Shown here: piece by piece, positions 1-10,790 of the stretch
Numbering within the stretch: the first letter of the stretch is position 1
How the letters are laid out: each line of letters starts with the position of its first letter
Origin: Eleusine coracana subsp. coracana
Taxonomy: Eukaryota; Streptophyta; Magnoliopsida; Poales; Poaceae
Assembly: GCA_032690845.1 (NCBI GenBank)
Contig: CM064423.1
Location: 31,518,044-31,582,043, forward strand
DNA: 64,000 nucleotides
Direction: 5' to 3'
Notes under the pieces: generated by a model
Told to the model about the DNA's origin: nothing
Databases searched by the model: none
What the model saw: only the letters and a program-made list of their open reading frames with translations
Translations under genes and position numbers: made by a program

Positions 1-967
1 GCTTTGGAATAAGTTGGGTATAAAGTTGTTATTTTCTACAACTTGTCATCCACAAACTGATGGACAAACTGAGGTTGTGAACCGCACTTTGGGTACTATG
101 TTGCGAGCTATTTTGAAGAAAAATTTGAAGCAATGGGAAGAATGCTTACCTCATGTTGAGTTTGCTTATAATCGGGCAACACATTCTACTACCTAGGTAA
201 GTCCATTCAAGGTAGTGTATGGTTTTGATCCCCGTACTCCACTTGATATACTTCCTCTACCTATTAATGAGAGAGTTCATGTTGATGCTAAGGAGCGTGC
301 TGAATTTATTTTGCAAATGCATGAGACCACTAGACTTAGCATTGAAAAGATGAATGAAAAGTATAAAATTGCTGGTAGTAAGGGTAGAAAGGAAGTAAAG
401 CTTGATGTAGGAGATTTAGTGTGGTTACACTTAAGGAAGGATAGATTTCCAGAATTGAGAAAGTCTAAACTAATGCCTAGAGCTGATGGTCCATTCAAAA
501 TAATAGAGAAGATTAATGATAATGCATACAAACTTGAGTTGCCTCCCGAGTTCGGGGTTAGTCCTACTTTTAACATTTCAGATTTGAAACCATACTTGGG
601 AGAAGAGGATGAGCTCGAGTCGAGGACGACTCCACTTCAAGAGGGGGAGGATGATGAGGACATCTCTCCTATGAATACACACAACACTTCTCCAAATCTG
701 GACTTGCAAGGTCCAATGACTAGAGCTCGTGCACGACGACTAAATTTAGAGGTGAGCTCGTTCCTACGTTCTTCGCTATATGTTACTTTTGAGAATGGTT
801 TGCTACCTAATGATTATTTTATGATTAGAAACCATGGAGAAGACCAGGAGATGATGGGAGAAAGAGTTGGGAACGTGGAGGACCAGCAAGGGCTTGGAAG
901 CCAAAGTGGAGGCTCAATCAAAACCGACTTCGAGTCTGTTTCGGGGCCCAGGACCAGTCTGTACTAA
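1..967 (+). pseudogene. CRM-clade Ty3/gypsy integrase, C-terminal part (5' end outside window)
   Basis: This is the last third of an integrase, the enzyme that joins retrotransposon cDNA to the host chromosome. Visible are the segment with the third catalytic residue of the DDE triad (HPQTDGQTE near 50-80), then the C-terminal module with the GPF motif (DGPFKII near 484-510). An in-frame TAG at 194-196 replaces an Asn codon that is intact in the minus-strand copy (frame 22523-21198), so this copy is dead. The frame does not stop at the polypurine tract: it continues from 652 into the LTR and ends at 967, adding about 105 LTR-encoded residues that include the motif GPMTRARARRL. Such overlap and the EGEDDEDI stretch are typical of CRM elements (rice CRR/RIRE7, maize CRM). 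The N-terminal two thirds and all upstream domains lie left of the window. Confidence 0.85.
639..651 (+). other. Polypurine tract of the CRM element
   Basis: The purine run AAGAGGGGGAGGA lies immediately before the LTR start TGATGAGGACATC. This is where plus-strand DNA synthesis is primed during reverse transcription. Here it also codes for integrase residues, because the pol frame reads straight through it. The same tract occurs in reverse complement at 21514-21526. Confidence 0.85.
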
Positions 968-1575
968 AACAGTTGCCCAGGACGCATACGGACTCGGATT
1001 TGGACGTTCTACATATGCACGGAACGATAAGGAGAAGAAATTTCCAATGCCGCCGGCCTCATGTCAAAATTCATCCGGAGTCATCGGGAATCGTCAAAAC
1101 AAGACAGAGTCCAGAATCTGTGTCGGTGCTGCGTCGCCTATTTTTGGCCTTTGGGCTTTGTATCTAGTTGAGCCCAATTAGGGATGCGTCCAGAGGGTCT
1201 TGCACGACCCTAGGGTCTTTATATACAGCCGCCGCCGTACCATTAGGGTTCGGGTTTTGTTTAGATCAATTCTTTTCCTAAACAGTTTTGCCGTTCATCG
1301 GTTTGTGAGACCCGAACTTCGAGAGTTTAATCAGACATCTGCAATTGTGTTGCATTCTTCGTTGTTCTTGCTTGTGTTCTTGATTCGCAGGCAGAGATTA
1401 GCCTTCTCGGCGAGGTCAATCGTCTTTTGGACGGTTGATAACCAGAGGAGACGTTGTGCTGCGATTGCGGGGTTTAGAACGTGCTGTTCTGAAGCCGGAT
1501 CGATTTGTGTGTCGCCTCCGACCAAATCAACTTACCAAGAACCTTTCGGAAGATCGGGAACCCTTGTCCACATCA
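652..1575 (+). mobile_element. 3' LTR of CRM element, 924 bp
   Basis: The LTR begins TGATGAGGACATC just after the polypurine tract and ends TTGTCCACATCA, giving matched TGATG/CATCA ends. The same ~920-bp unit recurs at 20590, 29398, 34564 and 45076, which fixes the boundaries. A TATA box lies at 1218-1226, so U3 is about 570 bp and holds the tail of the pol frame. Directly after the LTR, at 1576, the Tat1 reverse transcriptase resumes with a K-A-C-P-K-D-D reading, so this CRM copy inserted in Tat1 pol. AAAGC at 1576-1580 is the likely target duplication; its partner is outside the window. Confidence 0.9.
1218..1226 (+). promoter_or_regulatory. TATA box of CRM LTR promoter
   Basis: TTTATATAC lies in a GC-rich context and is conserved in the other LTR copies, for example as rc of GTATATAAAG near 20939 and 29747. 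It would position the start of the retrotransposon RNA about 30 bp downstream, near 1250. The match is by consensus only. Confidence 0.6.
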
Positions 1576-2076
1576 AAAGCTTGCCCCAAAGATGATTTCT
1601 TATTGCCCTGAATTGACAAAATCATGGACGCAGCAGCTGGGAGCGAGCTGTTGTCACTGCTCGATTGCTTCTCCGGCTATCATCAGATATGGCTAAGGAG
1701 GGAGTACGAGGAAAAAACAAGTTTCATCACACCCTTTGGTACTTACTGTTTCATAAGAATGCCCGAGGGATTGAAAAATGCTGGCCCTACATTTTGCTGC
1801 ATGACTCAAAAAGCCTTCGAGTCGCAGTTTGGAAAAAGCGTACACGCTTATGTGGACGATATCATTGTAGCAAGTAAACTAAAAGGCTATAATATCTCAG
1901 ACCTCGCGGAAACATTTGCAAACCTTCGAGTAGCAAGGTTAAAACTGAATTCGGAGAAGTGTGTTTTCGTCATCCGGAAAGGAAGAGTACTCGGTTGTCT
2001 GGTGTCAGCCAAAGGCATCGAAGCCAACCCAGACAAAATCAAAGCAATCATCCAAATGCAAGAACCCCAGTGGTGA
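1576..2076 (+). pseudogene. Tat1 reverse transcriptase fragment
   Basis: This copies the element RNA into DNA. The fragment contains the palm motifs LLDCFSGYHQI (near 1657), TPFGTYCF (near 1729) and the catalytic YVDD box at 1849-1860, followed by the thumb region with GIEANPDKI. An in-frame TGA at about 1610 breaks the LP-R-IDKI motif, and another TGA at 2074-2076 follows EPQW; both look like CGA or similar codons mutated to stop. The upstream fingers region was separated by the CRM insertion at 1575. Sequence style (FISRSAERSLPFF just downstream) is characteristic of the Tat lineage. Confidence 0.85.
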
Positions 2077-3170
2077 AAAGATGTGCAGAAACTAACAGGC
2101 AGAATGGCCGCACTAAACCGGTTCATATCCAGATCAGCCGAGAGAAGCTTGCCCTTCTTCCAAACACTCCGAGGGGCTCAACCCTTCGAATGGTGTCCAG
2201 AGGAGCAAAGAGCCTTCGCTGAGTTAAAAAACTACCTTGAGAAGCAATCAAAGCTCACCAACCCAGAGCTTGGGGCTGTGCTGCTGTTATATGTCACTGC
2301 ATCCCACTCGGCGGTCAGCGCAGTCCTCGTACAGGAAAAGAAAATAGTCAAAATGGTTAAAGGGGAGCCGAAGGAACTCTTGGTGCAACTACCAGTATAC
2401 TACGTCAGTGAGGCACTGTTTGTCTCCAAGAGGATGTATTCTAAGATGGAAAAAATTGCATACGGGGTAGTCATGGCTTCTAGAAAGCTACGACATTATT
2501 TTGAGGCTCATCACATCAAAGTGCTCACCAGCCAACCACTTAATGAAATATTTGGCAATCGAGAAGCTTTGGGAACAATCGGCAAATGGGGCTATGGAAC
2601 TCTAAGAGCATGTAGTAGACTTCGAGAAGCGCAGTGCCATCAAGTGTCTGGTACTTGCTGACTTCATAGCAGATTGGACAGCTCCACAGCACGTAAAAAA
2701 TCAAGCACGGTCTGAGCCAGAGTGGACAGTGCACTGCGTCGGAGCCTGGGGGCTGGTCGGGGCAGGAATAGCAGCAGTAGTCACCTCGCCCATGGGTGTG
2801 AAAATGAAATACGCTGCAAGGCTCGAGTTCAATAAAGAAACAGACAAGTGCACCAATAACATAGCAGAGTAAGAGGCAGTACTGCTGGGGCTCAAAAAAC
2901 TGAAAGCACTCCGAGTCGAGAGGTGCAAAATTAGAACAGATTCCAAGATGGTTGCCAGTCAATACGATAAAGAATTTACAACCAGGGACCCATTGCTTGA
3001 GAAATACCACAACACCATCCGAAGTATGGAAAAGTATTTCTAAGGTTTCAATATACAATATATCGAGAGAAAGTTCAACACAGAGGCAGACGAGCTCGCC
3101 AAGTTAGTAGCAAGGCAAGAAGCAATACCGCAAGATATGTTCTTTCAAACAATCACATAACTATACACGT
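2077..3170 (+). pseudogene. Tat1 RNase H and second (archaeal-type) RNase H
   Basis: RNase H removes the RNA strand of the RNA/DNA hybrid. The frame 2083-2661 carries the RT-RNase H connection (KLTGRMAALNRF) and a degenerate RNase H domain ending near EIFGNREALG. A frameshift near 2590 moves the frame, and a second RNase H-like domain follows (about 2715-3165) with motifs GAGIAAVVTSP, RLEFNKETDKCTNN, RTDSKMV and FNTEADELAKL. Two in-frame stops interrupt this second domain (near 2870 and 3042). Two RNase H domains in tandem mark the Tat group of Ty3/gypsy elements. Not functional. Confidence 0.75.
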
Positions 3171-3289
3171 TGTAATCTGCGAAAACTAGAGAGCTCTAAT
3201 CATTGCGTACCTCAAGGGTTTTTATGAGCTAGACACCGAGTCAGAGGCCAAAAGAATGCAGCAACGGGCCAGGAACTACAAAATCATCA

Positions 3290-4408
3290 AGGGTTAGCTG
3301 TACAAGTCAGGAATTTGCGCTCCACTACTCAAGTGTGTAAGCAGAACGGAGGGTACCCAGCTACTCAGCGAGATATACGAGGGAATCTGCGAAGCCATAT
3401 TGGACCTCGGCCATTAGCTGCAAAGGCAGTTAGGCAGGGTTTCTTTTGGCCATCTATGGTCAAGGATGCAGCAGAAATAGTTACCAGATGCGAAGCCTAT
3501 CAAAAAATCTCAAATACGCAGTCAGCACCCTCACAGCCAACACAACTCATAGCCCCATCATGGCCTCTCCAACGCTGGGGAATCGTCATCGTTGGACCCA
3601 TACCAACAGCACCGGGGAATTACAGGTGGGCAGTTGTAGTGCTAAAATATTTCACCAAGTGGATCAAAGCAAAACCAATCACAAACATATCGGCAGCAAC
3701 AATCAGAAAGTCTTCCTGGCAAAATGTCATCTACCGCTTCGGAGTGCCAAGAGACATAACAGTCGACAACAGAAAATAATTTGAGAATGATATGTTCAAA
3801 GAATTCTGTCACTCCATCGGAACCAAAGTCGACTTCGCGTCAGTGTATCAGCCCCAGTCGAACGGAGCCGTCGAAAGAGCAAACAACCTTATATTCAAGG
3901 AAATAAAAAAGATACTCCTCGATGACAAGAAAGGAAAATGGGCAGAAGAACTGCCAAGGGTCATATGGTCGCACAACACGACGGAAACCAAGGCAACCAA
4001 ATACTCGCCCTTCAGGTTACTTTACGGGGAAGAGGCAGTCACGCCCGACGAGATTTTGTACCAAAGTCCCAGAACCTTCAATGCAAAATCAACACAACCG
4101 GCAGAGGAGGAATCAAAGGATCTGATGGAAGTCGACAGACTAGACGCAGTTGTCAACCTTGAAAAGTATCAATCAGAAAAACGCCACTGGAGGGATCGAA
4201 AAGTCGCACCCCGAGCCTACGCAGTAGAGACCTAGTTCTACTCCGAAGCCCTAGAACAGAAAGCCAAGGCTAGTTAGAACCAAAATGGGAGGGTCCATAC
4301 ATTGTGGCAAAATCAAACAGGCCCGCAGCGTACAGGCTCCAGACTTCGCAAGAAGAAGAGTTGCCGCATTCTTGGAACGCGAAAAACCTTCAAAGATTTT
4401 ACGTATAA
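3290..4408 (+). pseudogene. Tat1 integrase, catalytic Asp lost
   Basis: Integrase remnant in two frames: about 3315-3779 and 3792-4235, then the C-terminal GPY module (WEGPYIVAKSN) to a TAA at 4406-4408. The first catalytic position normally reads W-G-I-D-I-V-G-P, but here it is W-G-I-V-I-V-G-P (near 3578-3604), so the first Asp of the DDE triad is replaced by Val. The second Asp (ITVDN) and the Glu (NGAVERAN) remain, but a stop follows ITVDNRK at 3777-3779. Frameshifts also occur in the zinc-binding N-terminal region. Length matches a full Tat integrase. Confidence 0.8.
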
Positions 4409-4788
4409 GAAAAAGCACCACTCGAAGCATGTAAAAAGCCAAGCATAGCACGAAACTATAAGTGCTACCTTGAGCTTAGTTGGTAGATTTTCTTTTTTAG
4501 GCTTTTCTTTTCTAGGAAATTATGTAAAGGACCGTACTCTTTTTCTCACAAGGGGAACCCTTCACAGGGGTGAGATTTTGAACGAGGCGGATCCTATGTA
4601 AACCCCAGCTAAATCTATAAAGCTGCCTTCCCCAAAGCGGAAAGCCTCGCTCAGCAGAACATGTCAAAACAACTCCCACCACGGAGATTGAAACATTCAA
4701 CGAAGAGAAAAAAGCTCTCAAGCCATAGCTGCCGCACTGGTCAAGCCCGAAGACCTAAAACCCATGCAGCCAGCTAACTTAGCAAAAA
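4409..4788 (+). other. Tat1 3' noncoding spacer between pol and repeat array
   Basis: No domain-bearing reading frame lies here. This stretch separates the integrase stop codon from the tandem array. A short Y-rich segment (4490-4515) and A-rich tracts are the only features seen. Confidence 0.6.
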
Positions 4789-5700
4789 ATGCTAAGGGGC
4801 TCGTTGCAGCCCAAACCCGTCAAAGGGTTCGCCCTAAAACTCCTCGCCCCTAGCACTTCGAGGGGGAGGTGGCATTTTTCAAAAACTTACCAAAAAAATG
4901 CTAAGGGGCTCGTTGCAGCCCAAACCCGTCAAAGGGTTCGCCATAAAACACCTCACCCAAGCACTTCGAGGGGGAGGGTGGCGTTTTTCAAAAAAACTTA
5001 GCGAAAAATGCTAAGGGGCTCGTTGCAGCCCAAACCCGTCAAACGGTTCACCCTAAAACACCTCACCCCTAGCACTTCGAGGGGGAGGGTGGCGTTTTTT
5101 TAAAAAAACTTAGCGAAAAAATGCTAAGGGGCTCGTTGCAGCCGAAACCCATCAAAGGGTTCACCCTAAAACACCTTGCCCCTAGCACTTCGAGGGGGAG
5201 GGTGGCGTTTTTCAAAAAAAACTTAGCGAAAAAATGCTAAGGGGCTCGTTGCAGCCCAAACCTGTCAAAGGGTTCGCCCTAAAACACCTCGCCCCTAGCA
5301 CTTCGAGGGAGAGGGTGGCGTTTTTCAAAAACTTAGTGAAAAAATGCTAAGGGGCTCCTTGCAGCCCAAACCCGTCGAAGGGTTCGCCCTAAAACACCTC
5401 GCCCGTAGCGCTTCGAGGGAGAGGGTGGCGTTTTTCAAAAACTTAGCGAAAAAATGCTAAGGGGCTCGTTGCAGCCCAAACCCGTCGAAGGGTTCGCCCT
5501 AAAACGCCTCGCCCCTAGCGCTTCGAGGGATAGGGTGGCATTTTTCAAAAAACTTAGCGAAAAAATGCTAAGGGGCTCGTTGCAGCCCAAACCCGTCGAA
5601 GGCCAAGGGTCTCGTTGCAGCCCAAATCCCATTGAAGGGTTCATCCTAGAACACCTCGCCCTTAGCAATTCGAGGGAGAGGGCGGTGTTTTTCAAAATTC
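4789..5700 (+). repeat. Array of ~110-bp tandem repeats in Tat1 3' region, ~8.5 copies
   Basis: Each unit starts ATGCTAAGGGGCTCGTTGCA and ends with a TTTTTCAAAAA-type tract followed by ACTTAGCGAAA. Unit starts are at 4789, 4898, 5008, 5121, 5234, 5344, 5454 and 5565, giving periods of 109-113 bp. The eighth unit is cut at about 5602 and a ninth, more diverged unit follows directly. Each unit contains a purine tract near CGAGGGGGAGGG that resembles a polypurine tract. Tandem arrays in this position are known for Tat elements and can seed satellite DNA. The short open frames here are shadows of the repeat. Confidence 0.95.
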
Positions 5701-7499
5701 GACGTCAGCACTAAGCAAATCATAGCAACACAAACCTGGCAAGACATAATTTATTACTATTACAGCTAATGAATGTTTACATCAGAAATCATACCAATGG
5801 GTTCTTCTTTTACAACAACCGCAGAAGCTAACAACTGGGGAAGCAAAACCGACCATTCATCGACGGTGTAACCAGGCGGAGGGGGGCAAGGATTAAGTCT
5901 CGAGCCCCCGGAACCAAGGACACCCAAATCTTGGGCGTTTCCACTAGTTGGAACTGGCGCTTGTGAAAAGGATTTAGTAATCTTCGTCGGCGAATTCAGC
6001 ACGGAGCTAATTGATCGCTTCGCCACAGCAAGCCGCGGATGGGACGGCCGCAGAATCGAGGCGCCGGAACCTTTGGCGCTCAAGGATTTCTCGCTTTGCT
6101 TCGGATGCGGAGACCCCGGTCCTCGCTCCCTGCGTAGTCTATCTACGGAGACTCCCCCACCACGGGACCTACCCCTACCCCGACGACCAAGTGTCGATGA
6201 CGCCCTAGATGATGCACCACGAGTAAATAAGTGGGAATAATCCCCCACACAAACCACACCGGCGTCCAAAGTCACCAAGCGCGCTTTGGACGAAGATGCG
6301 CTCGGGGTACTCAAATCTTTCAGCCTCCGCTGCAACATCTAACGCTTCGAAGCCACTCAGACTGGCCTCAGAACTACTCGAAGTAGGCGTCGGTACGGAA
6401 GCATCATCCATTAAAGATTGGGACCCTGCGCTCATCAAGTCCAACATGCGCAACGAGGAAAATCCACTAGAAGCATCCTCTTCGGACTCTCGCGCAGGCG
6501 ACACGAAGGACACCTGCGCAGGGTGAAATAGGCATGTCAAAATTATAGTTACAAAATTTCCCTTAGGACCTCCCAAAAAGTATGTTAAATCAACACAACA
6601 ACTACAAATAATCCTAAACCTCGCTCGGTGCGGCCTTTGATCCACCCTCCGAAGTTCCAGCCTTCTCGGTGGCGTTCCTCGATGTGCCTTGGCCCTCAGA
6701 ACGATCTTCAGCCTGGCTGTCACCGCTCCTCGAAGAGCCACGCATCTGCACAAGCACAATCCATTTCAACTTTGAATGTCGCATGAATAAATGAAAATAC
6801 AGTGCACAAATAGAAGTATAACCTGAGCCAGTTTCTCAATGGCAGCCTGTTGAGCGGCTTCGCGGCCGTGATCGTGCCAGAATTTCATTGCGACGCGCTT
6901 AGTCGTGGCGATGGCCTTCGGTGACAAGCCCTCCCGAGCGTCCACCCCAATCGGAAAGTTGCGCCTTCCCAGAGCATGGAAGTGGTCGTAGCCTTCGCGT
7001 TCCAGTACCCAAAAGAGGCCTCCGCAGTATGCAGCGTGACGAAGTTGCTGCGCTTGTCCATCACCCCCGGGAGAGCTTTGAACTCAGACTTTAGCCACCC
7101 AAAGAAAACAGCTTCGGTGATTGCAGCCCCGTCGGTCAATGACATGGGCTCAGCACCAACATAACCTAAAGCCTCGCAATATTGCTGGTGTGTGGATATA
7201 GCTTGGGCAGCGAAACCATAGTTGCGAGTCGATCAGTCATGCTTCAAAGCTGTGTTCTTATTTTCCAAAGCTACGATCTTAGCCTCAGCAGCTTCTAGGC
7301 AACTTAAGCCAGTCTTTAGTTCAGCAACCTCAGCCCGCAAAGTATTAAGCTCCTTTTGCATGCGCATAGCTTCAAGCGCAGCCTCATCCTTCGTAGACTA
7401 AAGGCTGTTAAGCTTCTCCTTCAGCAACATGTTCTCTATTGCAAGCAAATTCTTCTCCTTCTCCAATGAAGCTAGCTCTGTGCAAGTCTTCTCAAAAGA

Positions 7500-7577
7500 A
7501 ATCCTCGCGGAGGTGTCGGCCTGAAACAAAACAATAGAAATCCACGCGGAGGTGTGGGCCTGAAATAAAACAATAGT
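7500..7577 (-). repeat. 39-bp tandem duplication carrying a splice acceptor
   Basis: Two adjacent 39-bp units (7500-7538 and 7539-7577) differ at only three positions. Read on the minus strand, each contains a pyrimidine-rich tract, TTTCAG and the start of an exon (GCCGACACCTCCGCG or GCCCACACCTCCGCG). The antisense gene therefore has two near-identical acceptor sites 39 bp (13 codons) apart, and use of either keeps the frame. Confidence 0.8.
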
Positions 7578-9928
7578 CAGGATAACCCAGTCACAAAACT
7601 CAATAAAAATAGTACAACGTTTGTTCATACACTATTAAAGCCAAGCATACTTACGTGTCGCAAAACATGGCAGAGATTACGCTGCAAGTCCCCGGCTCCA
7701 AAGAGCTGAGCCCCGTCGGCTATGAAAGCATCAGGAGCCGAGCATAGATTAGCCCAAGCCGGGGGATCAGCAAAATCCTCATACCCCTCGGGCAGCCCCA
7801 AGCCTCTACCAGCAGACCCTCCAGAGGCTGCAGCCCCAATCAAAAGTTGACTTGGACTCGAAGGTCCAGGACGAGCAGAAAATCTTTCTTTGAGACCTGC
7901 AAGGGTGTCCGCGGCGTCCGTGTCCACAGCCCAACTCCTCGCGGGAATAACGGAGGGACTCGAAGATGGCGCATCAGCAGCACTGCCCATAGCAGGGGGA
8001 GACACCACCACCACATCATCCGCCTCGTCATCGTCGCCGTCGAAGGCATCCGCCATCGCGCCAGCGCGCGCCAAAGTCCCAACGGCGCGGAGGCTAGGGG
8101 CAGACGAGCTCGAAGAGTCCCGGCGGGGTTCTTTAGCCAGCGCACGCTTCGGAGGGACCTTCAAAGTCTGCTGCTCCCTTTTCCTCTTCCTAATCTGCAG
8201 TGGAGGCTTCGGTGGACACTTCTCTTTTCTGGCCTTTTTGCCCCCTGTTGCCTTGCCAACATTGAAACCCACATTACCAGGGGGCCGATTCTGCTTCATC
8301 CGAGATCCTGGTGCGACACGAGCGGGATACTTCACACCGGCCAATGTCAGGACACGGTTATGCCGGCCGCTGTGCGAAGTCCGCTCATAGGTGTACTTGT
8401 GCTCCTCATGAGTGTAAGGCCCCACCACAGCCTCGTTGGCACACTGCAGGAAAACAAAAAACTCTTCGTCACTAAAACCCCGTTTGTCTACGGGCACCTC
8501 CGGGAACGGTATGGTGATGTCTGCCGCGAGGGGATCTTCTTCTGGATAAACCCGGGAATTAAACACCCCTTGCAAAGTGGCCACACATTCGCAGCCACGA
8601 ACTCTTCGATGAGGTCCCAAAGGCTTGAGTTAAAGGTAGCGACACGGAAGGCAGCCTCGTTCTTATAGCCCTTGAGCACCCTGCCTTTCGTGGATCAAGG
8701 CTTGCAAGGAGTTAGCTTCGCAGCTAAGGGAAAAGTAGTCGCCCCTCCCTCTTCTGCAGGAGCAGTTTCCACGACAACCTTCACGTACAGCCAACACTCA
8801 TGCCTCTTGTCCTCCAGCGGTTTCGACTGCACTTAACAAATTGATTATCGCGCTTGAAGTGGGGCACGAAGGTTACGCAGCCAAAGTCAACCTCTTGCAC
8901 CACGCCATCAATCTTGATAGTCTTCGGCTGATAGTGAGCACAGTAGTATTCGCAGAATACTTCGATATCAGGTTGGCCCTGATAACTCAACATGCCCCAG
9001 GCAAATTTGCTTAGCATAGCCATCCCGCTGGGGCTGATGTGATAGAGTTGCACATTGAACCTACTCAACACGTCTGTCATGAAGGCTGACCAGGGAAAGC
9101 GAAGGCCAGCAGTGAAGTGGTCTTCAAAAACCATGGCCTCGTCTTGAGCAGGGCACGGGGTAACCTCCTGACCAGCCAGCCTGTGTAGTTTGGGGGCATC
9201 GAGGCGAGAGCGCCTGAAAACGGAGGTCCAAGGTCTGGATCTCTCGTGGTCTTTCCCCTTCCTTTTTGGCCCTTTGGCAGGCCAAAATCATCAGCTGGCA
9301 GTAGATCACTGATATCTGCATCCACGTCCTTTAGCTCCTCGTCCACCAGACCAGAGCTCGGAAACCTGCGGCTCGAACCTTGGCCTTGGGTGTTGATGGC
9401 GACCCTCCCAACACCTCGAGGAGCGAAACCCTTGTCACCGCCCCCTTCCTCATCGTCCTCCTCGTCATCCTCCTCCTCCTCTTCCCCATCGTCCTCTTCT
9501 TCATTATCTTCAACCTCTTTCGATGGTTCCCGACCATGATCATGACTCAGCCCTTCAGGAGCAGCAGTAAGGTTATCCTCCAAGCTCCTAGCAAATTCCA
9601 CCTCAGAGTCGCCCCTCACTTGCAGCGGCGTCGACAACCATCGAAGGCAGGTTTTCCTCAGCGGCAGCCTCGTCAGGGCGTGCAGTCTGCATAACTCAAG
9701 CCATATCTTCAGATCCTGCAATTAAACACAAAAGGTGAGGTCCGTAGAAACGTAGAAGCTAGCCCCAACTATTGCTAGGAACACTTTGAAGCAAGGATCC
9801 ATGCATACCTAGTTAGCTCAAATGCATCTTAAAAAGCAAAAGCCACCAAATAGCAGTGTGAGCACACGAAGCTAGGGGAAGCTAGAGTACTAAAAAGCAA
9901 ATCGCAACAGAAGCATTGTAGACCTTTA

Positions 9929-9948
9929 CCCCCCCCCCCCCCCCCCCC
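9929..9948. repeat. C20 homopolymer
   Basis: Twenty consecutive C residues followed by G, CA and six more C. It lies in the presumed first intron or leader of the Tat1 antisense gene. Its length may be affected by sequencing error. Confidence 0.9.
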
Positions 9949-10220
9949 GCACCCCCCGCTTATATAGTACGGACGAGCATTTACTGCGGAACCTCGGGAG
10001 TCGAAGCCATGGTAACACAAAATTTAAAGCGGAAGACAAAGAGCCACGGCACCCAAGATAGCCAAGCATTACCTTCGAGAGAGCCGGGTGAGCTCCCAGA
10101 AGACGACTCGCTTTCCGAAATGATTACTGTTCGAACCCTAGTCATAATCACAGGCATAGTGGAAGCACCACAGACTAGTAACTAGTAAAAACAATAATTT
10201 TCCACCGTAGTTATTCTCCT

Positions 10221-10230
10221 TTTATAGGCA
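10221..10230 (-). promoter_or_regulatory. Candidate TATA box for the Tat1 antisense gene
   Basis: On the minus strand this reads TGCCTATAAA, followed by AGG. It lies about 210 bp upstream of the candidate first ATG (10012) of the antisense gene and outside the LTR, so the antisense gene may have its own promoter. Consensus match only. Confidence 0.45.
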
Positions 10231-10698
10231 GAAGCCCTGGTAGCTTCGTTCGAAAAGCCCAACTTTGATGCTCGAAGGGTGGCATTTTGGTAAGAGATCC
10301 TGGCGAACCGAGGGTTTTCGCCCATCAAAGTTGGACCCACCCCTCGAGGGGCTACTGCTGGGGGGATCACTTCGCAAGCCACCCTTCGAGGGTTCATCAA
10401 AGTCGGGCTGCGAACAAAAGTCAAAGTCAACACATTGTTATCCTTTTTATTTATTATTCATTATTAACCGTAACATCGAGGTACAGGTGTTCATCGGAGG
10501 CCATGGTAAAACCAAGGCCCTTCGAGCGATATCTCCGCGTCCTCGGAGGATGAAGCCGTCATCCTTCGAAGGACAGCGCGTGGAGTAAGATCAAGAGCTT
10601 GTTTGGCGCGAAGAGGGCAACACGTGGCACCAGCACGTGTTGTGGCGTGTGGAGCAAGGAAGGGTACCAGGAGTGCTCAAATGACTGATTTATCCTTT

Positions 10699-10759
10699 AT
10701 GACCATTTTGTACAGAATATTCGAAGAATATAGTAGGTAATTAGGGACAAAATGGTCAT
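10699..10759. repeat. Nested inverted repeat in Tat1 LTR U3
   Basis: ATGACCATTTTGT at 10699-10711 is the exact reverse complement of 10747-10759. Inside the loop, ATATTC-GAA-GAATAT (10717-10731) forms a second inverted repeat. The structure sits 25-85 bp upstream of the TATA box at 10784-10790, where a paired or cruciform element could act as a regulatory site. Function not shown. Confidence 0.8.
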
Positions 10760-10783
10760 TTGCATCTGGCCTAAGTACGGGCC

Positions 10784-10790
10784 TATAAAA
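10784..10790 (+). promoter_or_regulatory. TATA box of Tat1 LTR
   Basis: TATAAAA in the context GGGCCTATAAAAGGAAC, about 430 bp into the LTR. This is the expected position for a U3 promoter in a 584-bp LTR. Confidence 0.65.

Larger units (their letters stand above)
5766..10012 (-). pseudogene. Tat1 antisense multi-exon gene (Transposase_28-type protein)
   Basis: A gene antisense to the element. A possible first exon starts at ATG 10012 in ACCATGG context (MASTPE...). A splice acceptor TTGCAG at about 9721 opens a long exon: an acidic run of Glu/Asp (about 9500-9400), then a domain at 9170-8781 with FEDHFTAGLRFPWSAFM and LYHISPSGMAML. This matches the plant 'putative gypsy type transposon' family (PF04195, Transposase_28). 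Next comes a region (8680-7640) with a basic nuclear-localisation-like stretch KKARKEK...RKRKREQ. It ends at donor CAC|GTAAGT. Coiled-coil-like exons follow (7540-7398, with heptads such as LEKEKNLLAIENMLLKEKL), then 6748-5766, ending VKEEPIGMISDVNIH. At least one frameshift (near 9175) makes it a likely pseudogene. Function unknown; antisense extra ORFs are recorded in Tat elements. Confidence 0.65.

Noticed and set aside
4789..5700. Regular repeats that could be read as a CRISPR-like array
   Set aside because: The units are contiguous ~110-bp tandem repeats with no unique spacers, in plant retrotransposon DNA.
7847..8668. 273-codon open frame on the plus strand
   Set aside because: It overlaps the Tat1 antisense gene on the other strand, and the antisense frames carry the domain-like composition. 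It is a GC-rich shadow.
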